Source: Dickeya lacustris
GTDB lineage: Bacteria > Pseudomonadota > Gammaproteobacteria > Enterobacterales > Enterobacteriaceae
Length of the DNA: 64,000 nucleotides
Assembly: GCF_029635795.1 (NCBI RefSeq)
Contig: NZ_CP114280.1
Coordinates: 3,844,001-3,908,000, forward strand
Direction: 5' to 3'
Shown: positions 11,692-21,857 of the stretch, one piece after another
How positions within the stretch are numbered: the stretch's first letter is position 1
Layout of the letters: every line of letters starts with the position of its first letter
The notes under the pieces: model-generated
The model's database searches: none
Told to the model about the DNA's origin: nothing
What the model saw: the letters and a program-made list of their open reading frames with translations, nothing else
Translations under genes and position numbers: made by a program

Positions 11692-14559
11692 ATGCCTTTA
11701 AAAGTGACTGTCTCTTTTCAAACGACTCTCAAAATTTCCCGGTATTTATTCCGGGGGCTGGCGTTACTTTTGTGGATGCTGGGGGCGCTGCTGTCGATTT
11801 TCGTGATTAATGGCGCGCTCAAACAGCAGGAATCACACCTGCGGCAGATCTTCTCCCTTAATGCGGAACAGTCATTAGGTTACATTCGCCATGCCACCGA
11901 GGTGGCGCGTGAGCTGCGTTATCTGGCGGCGAACCGTTTTAGCGCATCGCTTTCGTTGCGTAATAAACCGGGCCTGAGCAAAAACGCGCCTGCGGCCATT
12001 TATCCGCTTTCGCCCACTTTTGATTGCAGCCAGCAATATGAAAAAAATCCGGCTCAGTTGGCCCTGTTGAGCCGTTTTTTTGATCAATGGCATGAGGATT
12101 TCTCTTCAGTTTATGACCTGAATCGAGTTTTCTTTTTAGATAGCAGCCAGCAGTGCATCGTGGATTTTGGTATCCGTAATCAGTCGCTGGATAGCGACAG
12201 TTTGCTCAAAAGCGTTCAGGAGCATTTGCAGAATCAGAAATCAACCGGTGCAGGCATGCGGCGTGAGGATAGCCTGTACTGGGTGGTGCCCGGTTTGACG
12301 CAAAACACCGGATATCTGTATGCCTTGATGCCGGTTTATGTCGATAACCATTTGATAACGATGATGGGAATCGAACAGACAATACGACTTGACGATTTGG
12401 TATTGAATACGGATTTACCCTTCAGCCTGCGCTTACTTGACCAGAACGAACATGTGCTATTGCAGGTTATCGATAGTCGTTCCGGCAGCGTGCCCAGCCA
12501 TTATCCCGAATCCAATAATTATTTTGGCTATAGCGACGGTTTCAGCGCGCTATTAATGAAAAAGCCGCTGCCACCGACATCGATGAGCGTGGTCTATTCG
12601 TTGCCGCTGGATGTGATGCTGGCCTCGCTGAACGGTTTATTGATGAATATGGCATTGCTGAATGTGGCGTCCGCGCTGTGCCTGTTTCTGTTTACCCGGT
12701 TGTTTGAGCGCCGAATTTTCCTGCCCGCAGAGCGTAATGCGTTTCAGATTGAAGAAAACGAGCAGTTCAACCGAAAAATTGTGGCTTCCGCGCCCGTTGG
12801 GATCTGCATTTTACGTATTAGCGATGGCACCAATATTCTCAGTAATGAGCTGGCACATAATTATTTGAGCCTGCTTACCTATGAGGATCGCATGCGTCTG
12901 GTGCGTATTATTTGCGATCAGCACTCTAAATCGCTGGATGTGGTGACAGCGCGTAATCACCATTTGCAAATCAGCTTTGTGCATTCACGCTATCGAAATG
13001 AGAATGTCGCCATTTGCGTATTGCTGGATGTCAGCACCAGGGTACGCATGGAAGAATCATTACAAGAGATGGCAAATGCCGCTGAACAGGCGAGCCAATC
13101 GAAATCGATGTTTCTGGCGACGGTCAGCCACGAACTGCGCACGCCGCTGTATGGCATTATCGGTAATCTGGATTTATTGCGAACGAAATCACTGTCATCG
13201 GATGCTAACCGTCTGGTTGGCGCGATGCAGAACTCCTCTGCGCTGTTGCTAAAAATCATCAGCGATATTCTGGATTTCTCAAAAATTGAATCGGAGCAGT
13301 TGAAAATCGAACCCGGCGAATTTGCGCCACGGGAAGTGATTAACCACATCGTTAGCAACTATTTACCGTTAGTCGTGAAAAAACGCCTGACATTATATTG
13401 CTATATCGACCCCAACGTGCCGGTTAGCCTGATGGGGGATGCCGTACGTTTACAGCAAGTGTTAAGCAATTTGCTCAGTAATGCGATTAAGTTCACGGAT
13501 ACGGGATGCATTGTGTTTCAGGTGGTGTGTTCTCAGGATGGCTACCTGCTGTTCAAAGTGCGTGATACCGGTGTTGGCATTGATACGCGCGCGGTAATGA
13601 AACTGTTCGACCCCTTCTTTCAGGCTGGCACCGGAGTGCAGCGCCATTTTCAGGGCACCGGGCTTGGTCTTGCGATTTGCGAGAAACTGGTCAATTTAAT
13701 GGACGGCGATATCACCATTGACTCAGAACCCGGTCTTGGCAGTGAGTTTGCGGTGCGTATTCCTCTTTATCATGCGCGTTATCCCAAGCCATCATCGGCA
13801 GAGGCGTGGCGCGGTAAAGTGTGCTGGGTACAGGTGCGTAATGCGCTGATGGAGCGTTACCTGTTTACCTTGTTGCAAGGCATGGGGATTGAGGCACGGC
13901 GTTATGATGAACGTAGCCTGAGTAACGGCGAAGATGTGTTGATTGTTGATACGCCGGTAACGTCGGCGGGTAACATGCGCGCATGTATTGAACTGAGCGG
14001 AACACAGGCGGGGGCAGCACAGGAGCGTCAGCCGGGTTACTGGTTGCACAGCACCGCCGCTCCCCACGATTTGCCATTACTGTTACAGCGCATCTACCGT
14101 GGCGAAGAGGCTTTACCGGCAACGCTACCCGCCTCGCCACTGGCGACCTATAGCCGTTCGGAAAATGAGGGCGTGCGTGTTTTGGTGGTGGATGATCATC
14201 CGATTAACCGGCGCTTGCTGGCCGATCAACTCGGTTCGCTGGGGTATCAGGTGATAACGGCCAATGACGGGCTGGATGCGTTGGATGTGCTGGCGAAGAA
14301 CCCGGTAGATATCGTGCTTACCGATGTGAATATGCCGAACATGGATGGCTACCGCTTTACTGAGCGCCTGCGTGAAATGCAGCTCACTTTCCCGGTCATT
14401 GGTGTTACGGCGAATGCGCTGGCCGAGGAGCGGCAGCGTTGCCTGCAGGCCGGGATGGATAATTGCCTGTCAAAACCCGTCACGCTGGATACGCTGCAAC
14501 AATCGTTGGCGTACTACAGCAATCTGGTGAAACAAAAGGCGGCGACATCAGGGGAGTAA
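11692..14559 (+). CDS. rcsC: Hybrid sensor kinase RcsC of the Rcs phosphorelay
   Basis: A 955-residue inner-membrane hybrid kinase (E. coli 949). The N-terminal helix (about 20-42) and a second helix near 320 flank a periplasmic domain. Then follow a PAS-like linker, the dimerisation/phosphoacceptor helix with H480 in TVSHELRTP, an ATPase domain with N, G1 (DTGVGI) and G2 (GTGLGLAI) boxes, an RcsC-specific ABL domain and a receiver with D878 in LTDVNMPNMDG. It passes phosphate via RcsD to RcsB under envelope stress. The ATG at 11692 is chosen since earlier in-frame ATGs lie in the gyrA terminator; no good ribosome-binding site is visible, so the exact start is uncertain. Confidence 0.96.
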   Translation: MPLKVTVSFQTTLKISRYLFRGLALLLWMLGALLSIFVINGALKQQESHLRQIFSLNAEQSLGYIRHATEVARELRYLAANRFSASLSLRNKPGLSKNAPAAIYPLSPTFDCSQQYEKNPAQLALLSRFFDQWHEDFSSVYDLNRVFFLDSSQQCIVDFGIRNQSLDSDSLLKSVQEHLQNQKSTGAGMRREDSLYWVVPGLTQNTGYLYALMPVYVDNHLITMMGIEQTIRLDDLVLNTDLPFSLRLLDQNEHVLLQVIDSRSGSVPSHYPESNNYFGYSDGFSALLMKKPLPPTSMSVVYSLPLDVMLASLNGLLMNMALLNVASALCLFLFTRLFERRIFLPAERNAFQIEENEQFNRKIVASAPVGICILRISDGTNILSNELAHNYLSLLTYEDRMRLVRIICDQHSKSLDVVTARNHHLQISFVHSRYRNENVAICVLLDVSTRVRMEESLQEMANAAEQASQSKSMFLATVSHELRTPLYGIIGNLDLLRTKSLSSDANRLVGAMQNSSALLLKIISDILDFSKIESEQLKIEPGEFAPREVINHIVSNYLPLVVKKRLTLYCYIDPNVPVSLMGDAVRLQQVLSNLLSNAIKFTDTGCIVFQVVCSQDGYLLFKVRDTGVGIDTRAVMKLFDPFFQAGTGVQRHFQGTGLGLAICEKLVNLMDGDITIDSEPGLGSEFAVRIPLYHARYPKPSSAEAWRGKVCWVQVRNALMERYLFTLLQGMGIEARRYDERSLSNGEDVLIVDTPVTSAGNMRACIELSGTQAGAAQERQPGYWLHSTAAPHDLPLLLQRIYRGEEALPATLPASPLATYSRSENEGVRVLVVDDHPINRRLLADQLGSLGYQVITANDGLDALDVLAKNPVDIVLTDVNMPNMDGYRFTERLREMQLTFPVIGVTANALAEERQRCLQAGMDNCLSKPVTLDTLQQSLAYYSNLVKQKAATSGE

Positions 14560-14576
14560 TGGCATTGTTGGTAAAC

Positions 14577-14608
14577 ACTGGCGGCGAGGCATCGCGCGCC
14601 AGTTTTAT
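14577..14608. terminator. Hairpin between convergent rcsC and rcsB
   Basis: ACTGGCG (14577-14583) pairs with CGCCAGT (14597-14603) and is followed by TTTTAT on the plus strand. It lies in the 63-bp gap between the convergent 3' ends and would act mainly as the rcsC terminator. Confidence 0.6.
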
Positions 14609-14622
14609 CCTGCGCCAGGCGA

Positions 14623-15276
14623 TTATTCTTTATCGGACGGAGGGGAAATACCGACAGATGAAAGGTAATTAAGCAGCGCGATATCGTTATCAACGCCCAG
14701 TTTAGTCATGGCTGACTTTTTCTGACTGCTGATGGTTTTGATACTGCGGTTTAGTTTCCTGGCAATTTCCGTGACTAAGAAACCTTCGGCAAACAGGCGT
14801 AATACTTCGCTCTCTTTGGGTGACAGGCGTTTATCGCCATAACCGCTGGCACTGATCTTTTCCAGCACTTTAGTGACGCTTTCAGGCGTAAATTTCTTAC
14901 CTTTTTGCAGGGCGGCCAGCGCTTTAGGTAAATCGGTCGGCGCGCCTTGTTTTAGCACAATGCCTTCAATATCCAGCTCCAGTACCGCACTGAGAATGGC
15001 CGGGTTATTGTTCATTGTCAGCACAATAATCGACAGGTGCGGAAAGTGGCGCTTGATATATTTAATCAGCGTAATGCCATCGCCATATTTATCGCCCGGC
15101 ATGGATAAATCGGTGATAAGAACATTGGCATCCAGTTTGGGAAGGTGATTAATCAGGGCTGTCGAGTCTTCGAATTCACCAACCACATTGATCCATTCAA
15201 TTTGTTCAAGGGACTTCTTGATGCCAAACAGAACAATAGGGTGATCGTCTGCAATAATTACGTTTAAGTTACTCAT
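14623..15276 (-). CDS. rcsB: Response regulator RcsB
   Basis: A 217-residue NarL/FixJ-type regulator (E. coli 216). The receiver domain has the acidic pocket ADD near residue 10, phospho-acceptor D56 in LITDLSMPGD and K109-type lysine in IVLKQGAP. The C-terminal LuxR-type helix-turn-helix starts at RLSPKESEVLRLF (about 152). Alone or with RcsA it controls capsule, motility and envelope-stress genes, and in plant pathogens also virulence factors. It starts 6 bp after the rcsD stop, so the two are one operon, convergent with rcsC. Confidence 0.98.
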   Translation of the reverse strand: MSNLNVIIADDHPIVLFGIKKSLEQIEWINVVGEFEDSTALINHLPKLDANVLITDLSMPGDKYGDGITLIKYIKRHFPHLSIIVLTMNNNPAILSAVLELDIEGIVLKQGAPTDLPKALAALQKGKKFTPESVTKVLEKISASGYGDKRLSPKESEVLRLFAEGFLVTEIARKLNRSIKTISSQKKSAMTKLGVDNDIALLNYLSSVGISPPSDKE

Positions 15277-15282
15277 TGTTTT

Positions 15283-17946
15283 TTACTCGTCGTGTTGACC
15301 ACCGAAATGCAATAGCACACTGACAAAATGGTCGATCTGCTGGAGATTGGCCTCTATTTGTGTTCTATCCTGGGTGGTAATAAGCTTTTCCAGCGCTTCA
15401 CATAACTGCCTGCCGGGGTGAAGGTTCAACATGGCAAAGACGCCTTTCAGGCGGTGCGCCGTTTGCGCAAGTGATAAAAAATCGCCATCCTGAGTTTCAG
15501 TATATAGCCTCTTTATGTCCTCCGGTACTGTCTCTACAAACAACGAATAGTAGTCACTGCTGTGTAACTGCCGCACGTAAACGCCGATATCGTCGTGCTC
15601 TTCGTCTGTCGTATCATCGGTATCGGTATCAAGTTGCTGCTCGATGAGTTTCAATAAACCATCTTGCAGCAACTGGCTGATATTGTAGTTGGTGCGCAGT
15701 CGGCGGTGTCCGAGCGGCACCCACTGCATGTCGTCACAGGTGACGAGCAGCGTGTCTTCGTCCACTCGGGTCGGATCATCCGTGATAGTGATTTCAGCAG
15801 ACTGATTCACCAGCCTTTCATCATATACCACCACGTTAGCTCCCCATTGCGTGACCTGGCGGTTAACGATAGTGCGCACCTCATCGGATGTAATATTCAA
15901 AAGTAGCGTGATGTCGTCCAGAAGTTTCTCTTCTTCTTCTACGGGCTGCGCAGCCATGTCCATTTTCAGCGTCAGGGTGTATTGCGTGCCAAGCCCCGGG
16001 CGGCTGTTTATCTGCAATTGACCACCCAGTTTGTTACAAAGCTGATTGCACAGAAATAGGGTTAATCCTGAATTTTGCCGGAAACGATCGGACAGCGGCG
16101 TAGTCGCGAACGGGTGCATGAGATTGTCGCGCTCCAGGCCAGAGATTTCCGTACCGGTATCGTTGATTTTTATCACCACCTGTTCAGGCGATTGACCAGC
16201 AGGCTCGCAAGAGACAGTAATCTTGCCATAATCGGTATTGGTTATCGCGTAATCCAGCAGCAGTGACAGCGTTTTTCGCAGGAGTTCACTATCGCCAAGA
16301 TAGGACTGGCGCGGATCAAGCTGGTAGTGGTTAAACAACGCCAGCCCTTTTTGCTGAATACGGGGCAATAACTCCAATAACAGGTCGTCAAGCAGTGTTA
16401 ACGGTGAGAACGGCTCATGCACCAAATGCCACTCGCCGGTTTCCAGATGTGCTTGCAGGGCGATGTTTTCCATCAACCGAATGGCGCTGCTGGCTTCGAT
16501 AATCAATGACTGAATGACTTTTTGCTGCTCTGGCGTCGCTTCCGCCTGCCGCAAAGAGAGCGCTAACTGATGAACGGCAGATAAAGGATGCTTAAACTCT
16601 TGGCTGAGGTGGCGAAACAGTCGCTTGCGCACGGCGATATTCTTATCGATTTCCCGCTGGGCGAGCTGTAATTTCCGGGTGATTAAAATTTCCTGGTCTT
16701 GTTCACGCAATAAGAACAGGCACAGCGCAGGGGTATGCTGGCTGTGGAAAACGCGCACCTCATACATTTCGTTATCGACGGTCGCCTGAATCAGCCCCTG
16801 ATGTTCTTCGGCAAGGGTGGCGATTTTCTTCAAACTCAAATGCGGATAAAGACGTTCAGCCAGCGTATTGGCGACCGCCACTTTATTATTATCAAAATCA
16901 TAAACCAGTACGCCAACCGGTACGCGGTTGACAATATCGTCGTACATCTGTTGTTGCGATTTCAGATGATGAGAAAGATCGTCCTTCGGACGCGCATGAT
17001 AACGGCGCAACGCATATGCACCGCTGAGAGCAAGCAGCAGTAATGCCAGACTAAAGCCGATACTCCAGATATTCCTGCGCAGCATTTCAGCGATAAGCTT
17101 ATCGAGCGGAACGACATACACCAGCTTGATGGGCGCATTCATTAATTGAGCGGAAATTTCCAGTAATCCGCCCTCACGGCGGATTTCAGTTGGAATGTCG
17201 TTATCATTATCTACGTTCACCGGCGGCAGTTGTTGGCGCAGGATGAAATTTTCCCGGGGCAGATGGCTTGGGATCAGATCGTTAATCGATAAATCAAAGG
17301 CAATGACGGTCGCCAGATGGCCGGGCTGATTGAACGTGGTACGCAGGGTAAAATAGTAGTCATTGTAAAAGCGTAATTTGCGCAGTGCCGAGAAACTTTC
17401 CCGCTCATCGAGCGTATTGGCTTGCTGCAACATTTCTGTTTTGCGCGTTTCGACTATCGATGACAAATAGCTGCCGCGTAGCGGTGACGAAATATCTTTC
17501 AACGGCTGGGTGGAAACCATGGTGAGGCTGTTGTCCTGCCCGTTAAGGTAATACATTGAATAGATATCGGTTTTTGCTCCCCAGAGTACATCCAGATACT
17601 GTGAGATGCGGTGCATCGCGGTTAATGTGGTTTTATCGTGTTGGCCAAAAATGAGCGCATCCGTCTTGTGGTTACTCTTTTCAGCATAAAATACGTTAGG
17701 TATCAGTGTGATGAGGTTGACATTGGTGCTTTCAGGTTGAATCGGGTCAGTAATAAGGTTTTTATAGATTTGGTCGGTAAAAAAGCGATAGGCATCAATG
17801 CGTTTTTGCATCCCTTCGGCAATATCCGTTAGCGCAGATTTTTTTTCCGTCATCCAGCAATTGACGTAGTTATAGCCGTAAGAGCCTATCGCTAACAGAA
17901 GGAGCAGGATGAATAACAGGAAAAAACGCATGATAGCCGCAGGCAT
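15283..17946 (-). CDS. rcsD: Histidine phosphotransfer protein RcsD
   Basis: An 887-residue inner-membrane phosphotransfer protein (E. coli RcsD 890). It has a first helix at about 5-27, a periplasmic domain, a second helix near 300, a degenerate kinase-like region without the catalytic histidine, the ABL domain and a C-terminal HPt domain with H831 in TAHRLKGVFAML. It relays phosphate from RcsC to RcsB. The ATG at 17946 has GGAG nine bases upstream and an in-frame stop lies a few codons before it, so the start is well bounded. The N-terminus lacks the extra 15-20 residues of the E. coli protein. Confidence 0.96.
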   Translation of the reverse strand: MPAAIMRFFLLFILLLLLAIGSYGYNYVNCWMTEKKSALTDIAEGMQKRIDAYRFFTDQIYKNLITDPIQPESTNVNLITLIPNVFYAEKSNHKTDALIFGQHDKTTLTAMHRISQYLDVLWGAKTDIYSMYYLNGQDNSLTMVSTQPLKDISSPLRGSYLSSIVETRKTEMLQQANTLDERESFSALRKLRFYNDYYFTLRTTFNQPGHLATVIAFDLSINDLIPSHLPRENFILRQQLPPVNVDNDNDIPTEIRREGGLLEISAQLMNAPIKLVYVVPLDKLIAEMLRRNIWSIGFSLALLLLALSGAYALRRYHARPKDDLSHHLKSQQQMYDDIVNRVPVGVLVYDFDNNKVAVANTLAERLYPHLSLKKIATLAEEHQGLIQATVDNEMYEVRVFHSQHTPALCLFLLREQDQEILITRKLQLAQREIDKNIAVRKRLFRHLSQEFKHPLSAVHQLALSLRQAEATPEQQKVIQSLIIEASSAIRLMENIALQAHLETGEWHLVHEPFSPLTLLDDLLLELLPRIQQKGLALFNHYQLDPRQSYLGDSELLRKTLSLLLDYAITNTDYGKITVSCEPAGQSPEQVVIKINDTGTEISGLERDNLMHPFATTPLSDRFRQNSGLTLFLCNQLCNKLGGQLQINSRPGLGTQYTLTLKMDMAAQPVEEEEKLLDDITLLLNITSDEVRTIVNRQVTQWGANVVVYDERLVNQSAEITITDDPTRVDEDTLLVTCDDMQWVPLGHRRLRTNYNISQLLQDGLLKLIEQQLDTDTDDTTDEEHDDIGVYVRQLHSSDYYSLFVETVPEDIKRLYTETQDGDFLSLAQTAHRLKGVFAMLNLHPGRQLCEALEKLITTQDRTQIEANLQQIDHFVSVLLHFGGQHDE

Positions 17947-18312
17947 GAAATCAGGCTCCAGATGAACGGTTTAATCGGTGGTGAGTGAGCGCTAACCGGC
18001 ATGACCTCTCCGGCAACAGCGGGTTTTCGAGGTGCGGGCTGTCACATGCCGGGCCGGGAATGGGTCGGCTGCTAGCGCCGCAGTCTGTTGGTTCCGTGCG
18101 TTTTGTCGAACGTTGTCACCCATTCGCTCCTTTCAGCACAGCTCCACGCGATACCCGGCAACGCTCACCGCTAGCGCACATTCAGGTGGTCTTTTTACCA
18201 CAATTGCCGTGATTTATCGAAGTGTGATACGTGTCGATGTTAACGAAAGCGACAAAACGCTGTCCTTGATAGCCCCCTGTTGGGCACGGTTGCGGTATAA
18301 CGCCGAAGACAT

Positions 18313-18378
18313 AAAAAAAGCCGGGCAAGCCCGGCAGGTAACTAATGACAAAGCAGAATGAGGAAATTTGATGACAGC
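18313..18378 (-). ncRNA. micF: MicF-like small RNA upstream of rcsD
   Basis: On the minus strand a -10 box TAGAAT (18385-18390) is followed six bases later by a 5' end GCTGTCATCA, one base different from the GCTATCATCA that begins E. coli MicF. The RNA of about 66 nt continues with UUUCCUC, complementary to a GAGGAAA-type ribosome-binding site, and ends in a stem GCCGGGC/GCCCGGC plus seven U residues (18313-18319). E. coli micF sits in the same place and orientation, just upstream of rcsD. E. coli MicF blocks translation of ompF by pairing with its start region. Seen: promoter, 5' similarity, terminator. Inferred: identity and target. It is shorter than E. coli MicF (93 nt), and ompC is not next to it here. 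Confidence 0.75.
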
Positions 18379-18408
18379 AGGGAAATTCTAGGGGGGCGGC
18401 GTGGCGAA

Positions 18409-18428
18409 CTTTTGTCACTTAATGCTAA
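18409..18428 (-). promoter_or_regulatory. Candidate marbox of the micF-like gene
   Basis: The minus strand reads TTAGCATTAAGTGACAAAAG, agreeing with the MarA/SoxS/Rob consensus AYnGCACnnWnnRYYAAAY at the GCA, W, R, Y and AAA positions. Its place, about 31-50 bp before the predicted start, overlaps where a -35 box should be, and no good -35 is seen. That fits a class II activator site. The rest of 17947-18312 and 18429-18536 holds no feature that I can name. Confidence 0.55.
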
Positions 18429-18537
18429 TTGAATCGCCTGCGGATTCATTTTGTGCGGTGCGTATTTTTCTGGCGAGCGGCATTCCCGTTTGAATTGCTA
18501 TCACGCTAATCGCTTTTTTTTTCCATCGCGAGCCCCG

Positions 18538-18543
18538 TATAAT
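18538..18543 (+). promoter_or_regulatory. -10 element of the menF promoter
   Basis: A perfect TATAAT 26 bp before the menF start codon; the -35 region is only a run of T residues, so this promoter may be weak or activator-dependent. Confidence 0.5.
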
Positions 18544-18568
18544 TCCTCACTTTCAGTTAGGCTATGGG

Positions 18569-19891
18569 GTGAATGTGCTGCAATTCTCAGACCTGCTGCA
18601 TCAAATGCATCAGGCACTTAGTGAGCCTTTACCCGTTCGGACGGGTTTTTATGCCATTACGCTGACCTTTCCGGATAGCGGGGAACTGCTACCGTGGCTG
18701 GCGGCGCAATCGGTGTATCCGCAATTTTACTGGCAGCACCGTCAGGATGATGAAGAGGCCGCCGTTTGTGGGCAGGTGCGCGCCTTTGACGATATCACGC
18801 AGGCGAATGCCTTTTTGCAACGTCACGACGTAGACGACAGCGTGCGTATCTGGGGGATAAACGCCTTTGATCAATGCCCACAGACGCCGGAATTGGCGGT
18901 GGCCCGGCTGTTTGTGCCGCGAATCGCACTGTTACGTCAGGGGCGGCGTGTGCGTGTGCGGCTGAATCTGTTTAGTGAAACGTCATTGGCCGACGATGTG
19001 CAACTGGCACAGACGTTTTTGCGCCAGCTACAGCCCGCGCAAATGTTGCCGCCGTTGCAGACACGTATCGTGTCAGCGCAGCATTGTCCGAACCGCGAGC
19101 AGTGGGGCGCGATCTTGGCGCAGGCGCTGGCAGAGATAACCGCAGGCAGGCTGGAGAAAGTGGTGCCGGCTCGTGCTACCTCATTGACGCTCAATGAGCC
19201 GCTGCGAGCAACCACGCTCATGGCCGCCAGCCGTGCGGCGAATCATCGCTGTTATCATTTTATGCTGGCGCTGGCGCCTGAACAGGCGTTTCTGGGATCG
19301 AGCCCTGAGCGGCTTTACCGACGGCGATATCACCGGCTGGAGACGGAGGCGCTGGCGGGGACGGTTGCCAGCCATCCCGATGAAACAGTGGCGGCACAGT
19401 TAGCCGACTGGTTGATGAATGATGTAAAAAACCAGTGCGAAAATATGCTGGTGGTCGATGATATTTGTCAGCGTTTGCATGAGGTTGCGCAAACGCTGGA
19501 TGTAATGCCGCCTGAGATTATCCGCTTGCGTAAAGTACAGCATTTGCGCAGAACGATTCAGGCGACGCTGCGGGCGATTGATGATGAGGTCTGTTTACGT
19601 TTGCTACAGCCTACAGCGGCGGTGGCTGGCTTGCCACGCCGTCCGGCGCGGGATTTTCTTGCCCGGTACGAGCCCTTTACGCGCGGCTGGTATGCCGGGT
19701 CTGCCGGATACCTGTCCCGGCAGCAGTCCGAATTTTGTGTGGCGTTGCGCTCGGCTAACGTGAACGCGCGCCAGCTGACGTTATATGCCGGGGCAGGGAT
19801 TATTGCGGCATCAGACCCTGAGCAGGAATGGCAAGAATTAGACAATAAAATCGCCGGTTTGAAATCGCTGTTTGACGGCGACATGTCATAA
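18569..19891 (+). CDS. menF: Isochorismate synthase MenF
   Basis: A 440-residue chorismate-utilising enzyme that turns chorismate into isochorismate for menaquinone. The C-terminal two thirds form the chorismate-binding domain: GRLEKVVPAR (general base lysine) near residue 195, FLGSSPERL, TEALAGT with the general acid glutamate, and the C-terminal GAGI...SDPEQEWQE metal-binding segment. The start is GTG at 18569; no ATG fits the length of the E. coli protein (431). First gene of the men cluster, but separated from menD by a 283-bp spacer, unlike the tight E. coli arrangement. Confidence 0.95.
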   Translation: MNVLQFSDLLHQMHQALSEPLPVRTGFYAITLTFPDSGELLPWLAAQSVYPQFYWQHRQDDEEAAVCGQVRAFDDITQANAFLQRHDVDDSVRIWGINAFDQCPQTPELAVARLFVPRIALLRQGRRVRVRLNLFSETSLADDVQLAQTFLRQLQPAQMLPPLQTRIVSAQHCPNREQWGAILAQALAEITAGRLEKVVPARATSLTLNEPLRATTLMAASRAANHRCYHFMLALAPEQAFLGSSPERLYRRRYHRLETEALAGTVASHPDETVAAQLADWLMNDVKNQCENMLVVDDICQRLHEVAQTLDVMPPEIIRLRKVQHLRRTIQATLRAIDDEVCLRLLQPTAAVAGLPRRPARDFLARYEPFTRGWYAGSAGYLSRQQSEFCVALRSANVNARQLTLYAGAGIIAASDPEQEWQELDNKIAGLKSLFDGDMS

Positions 19892-19965
19892 GGTCGTTAT
19901 TTTCGATAACCTTTTTGTTACATCAAGAGTGGCGAAAAATACGCAAAAATCCGATGATGGGTGAG

Positions 19966-20007
19966 GCCCGCCGACATCATAACGCGCTGTAGCGGCTGTC
20001 GGTGGGC
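19966..20007 (+). other. Large stem-loop in the menF-menD spacer
   Basis: GCCCGCCGACA (19966-19976) pairs with TGTCGGTGGGC (19997-20007) through 11 bp with one G-U pair; the loop is 20 nt. No U-run follows. It may separate menF from menD expression or be a relic element. Confidence 0.55.
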
Positions 20008-20084
20008 ATTATGGATGTCACTGCGGTGACGTCATTTTTAATGATCCCTTTATGGCAAAAGTACACGGCAATATTCGTTGTTAC

Positions 20085-20108
20085 TGGTTTACATCATGGT
20101 TTACATCA
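20085..20108. repeat. 12-bp perfect tandem duplication upstream of menD
   Basis: TGGTTTACATCA occurs twice in direct succession, 67 bp before the menD start codon, within the 283-bp menF-menD spacer. Confidence 0.8.
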
Positions 20109-20174
20109 AAGTTGGCCGGATGAAAAAAAATATAATAATTGCCACAACCCGCAACCGGAGTTGTTGAGTCGAAC

Positions 20175-21857
20175 ATGTCCACACATATTTTTAATCGCCG
20201 ATGGGCGCAGGTGCTTTTTGAAGTGCTGAGTCGCCAGGGTATTCGCCACGTTTGTATCGCGCCTGGATCGCGCTCAACTCCCTTGACACTGACTGCCGCC
20301 ACACACGCGGCGCTGCAATGCCATACCCACTTTGATGAGCGCGGGCTGGGGCATCTTGCGCTTGGGCTGGCGAAAGCCTCTGGTGAGGCGGTGGCGATTG
20401 TCGTGACGTCCGGCACGGCGACCGCCAATTTGTACCCGGCGATTATTGAAGCCGGTTTGACCGGTGAAAGGCTGGTCGTGCTGACGGCCGATCGCCCGCC
20501 GGAGATGATTGATTGCGGCGCTAATCAGGCCATTCGCCAGCCGGGAATGTTTGGCGCTCATCCCGCACACGCGCTGAATTTGCCTCGTCCTACACCGGAT
20601 ATTCCGGCGCGCTGGCTGGCGGCAACGCTCGATAATGCGTTAAGCGCACTGCGCCACGGCGTGTTGCATGTCAACTGCCCCTTTGCCGAGCCGCTCTATG
20701 GTGAGGACGATCCGCTCGCATTTCAGGATTGGCTCGGCGCGCTCGGTGATTGGTGGCAGCAGCAAGAACCCTGGTTACAGGGCGACAGCCGTGATGTCGC
20801 GCTACGGGTACAGCCGGACTGGCCGCAGTGGCGGCAGCGTCGCGGTGTGGTTCTTGTTGGACGGGTCGCCGCGCACGAGGGTGAACGGATAGCCGCCTGG
20901 GCGCAGACACTCGGTTGGCCGCTGATAGGCGATGTGCTGTCGCAGACCGGCCAGCCGTTGGCCAGTGCAGATTTGTGGTTGATACACCCAGAGGCTCAGG
21001 CGTTGCATCAGGCGGAGATAGTGGTGCAATTTGGCGCCAGCCTGACCGGTAAGCGCGTATTACAGTGGCAGACAGCGGTAGCACCGCAAGAGTATTGGTT
21101 GATAGACCGGCTGCCGGGGCGACTTGACCCGGCGCAGCACCGTGGTCGCCGCTTGGTTGCCGCACCTGATGACTGGCTGGCGGCGCACCCGGCCCCGTCA
21201 CCGGCGCAGCCTTGCTGGGCACCGGCGGTTCAGGCTTGCGCCGGGCGCGTTCGTCAACAGGTCGCGCTAAGGTTGTCTGCGGGGTTTGGCGAGGCTCAAC
21301 TGGCGCATCGCGTCGCCGCGTTGCTCCCGCCGCATGGGCAGTTTTTTGTCGGCAACAGCCTGGCCATCAGGCTGGTGGATGCGCTGGCCTGCCTGCCTGC
21401 GGGGTATCCGGTGTATGCCAATCGCGGTGCCAGCGGCATTGATGGCCTGTTATCGACGCTGGCCGGGGTGCAGCGCGCCACGGCTCGCCCTACGCTTGCT
21501 ATCGTTGGCGATGTGTCGGCGCTGTATGACCTAAACAGTCTGGCGCTATTACGCCAGGTTCCTGCGCCCTTGGTGCTGATTGTCGTTAATAATGATGGTG
21601 GCCAGATTTTCTCGCTATTGCCGACGCCTCTGGCGCAGCGAGAGGCTTTTTACTGTATGCCGCAGCATGTTGATTTTCGCCATGCCGCCGCGCTGTTTGG
21701 CCTGCGTTATGCGCGGGCGCAGGATTGGCAAGGCGTAGAGGAGGCAGTGGCGAGCGGCTGGCAACACGGCGGCGCCACCTTGCTTGAGGTGGTGGTAGAG
21801 CCCAAAGCGGGCGTGGAAACATTGAAGCAATTGCTGGCAGCGGTGCCGTCATGGTAG
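20175..21857 (+). CDS. menD: SEPHCHC synthase MenD (ThDP-dependent)
   Basis: A 560-residue thiamin-diphosphate enzyme that adds a succinyl-semialdehyde unit from 2-oxoglutarate to isochorismate. The N-terminal Pyr domain has [11 protein letters not shown] (about residues 31-41) and [15 protein letters not shown] with the catalytic glutamate; the C-terminal PP domain has the ThDP motif [15 protein letters not shown]...[15 protein letters not shown] at 20175 is chosen because E. coli MenD aligns from STHIFNRRW; an earlier ATG at 20139 lacks support. Its TAG stop is inside the first unit of a 14-bp tandem repeat. Confidence 0.96.
   Translation: MSTHIFNRRWAQVLFEVLSRQGIRHVCIAPGSRSTPLTLTAATHAALQCHTHFDERGLGHLALGLAKASGEAVAIVVTSGTATANLYPAIIEAGLTGERLVVLTADRPPEMIDCGANQAIRQPGMFGAHPAHALNLPRPTPDIPARWLAATLDNALSALRHGVLHVNCPFAEPLYGEDDPLAFQDWLGALGDWWQQQEPWLQGDSRDVALRVQPDWPQWRQRRGVVLVGRVAAHEGERIAAWAQTLGWPLIGDVLSQTGQPLASADLWLIHPEAQALHQAEIVVQFGASLTGKRVLQWQTAVAPQEYWLIDRLPGRLDPAQHRGRRLVAAPDDWLAAHPAPSPAQPCWAPAVQACAGRVRQQVALRLSAGFGEAQLAHRVAALLPPHGQFFVGNSLAIRLVDALACLPAGYPVYANRGASGIDGLLSTLAGVQRATARPTLAIVGDVSALYDLNSLALLRQVPAPLVLIVVNNDGGQIFSLLPTPLAQREAFYCMPQHVDFRHAAALFGLRYARAQDWQGVEEAVASGWQHGGATLLEVVVEPKAGVETLKQLLAAVPSW

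Noticed and set aside
18182..18418. 78-residue minus-strand open frame in the rcsD-menF spacer
   Set aside because: No homology, no ribosome-binding site, and it overlaps the MicF-like gene and its terminator.
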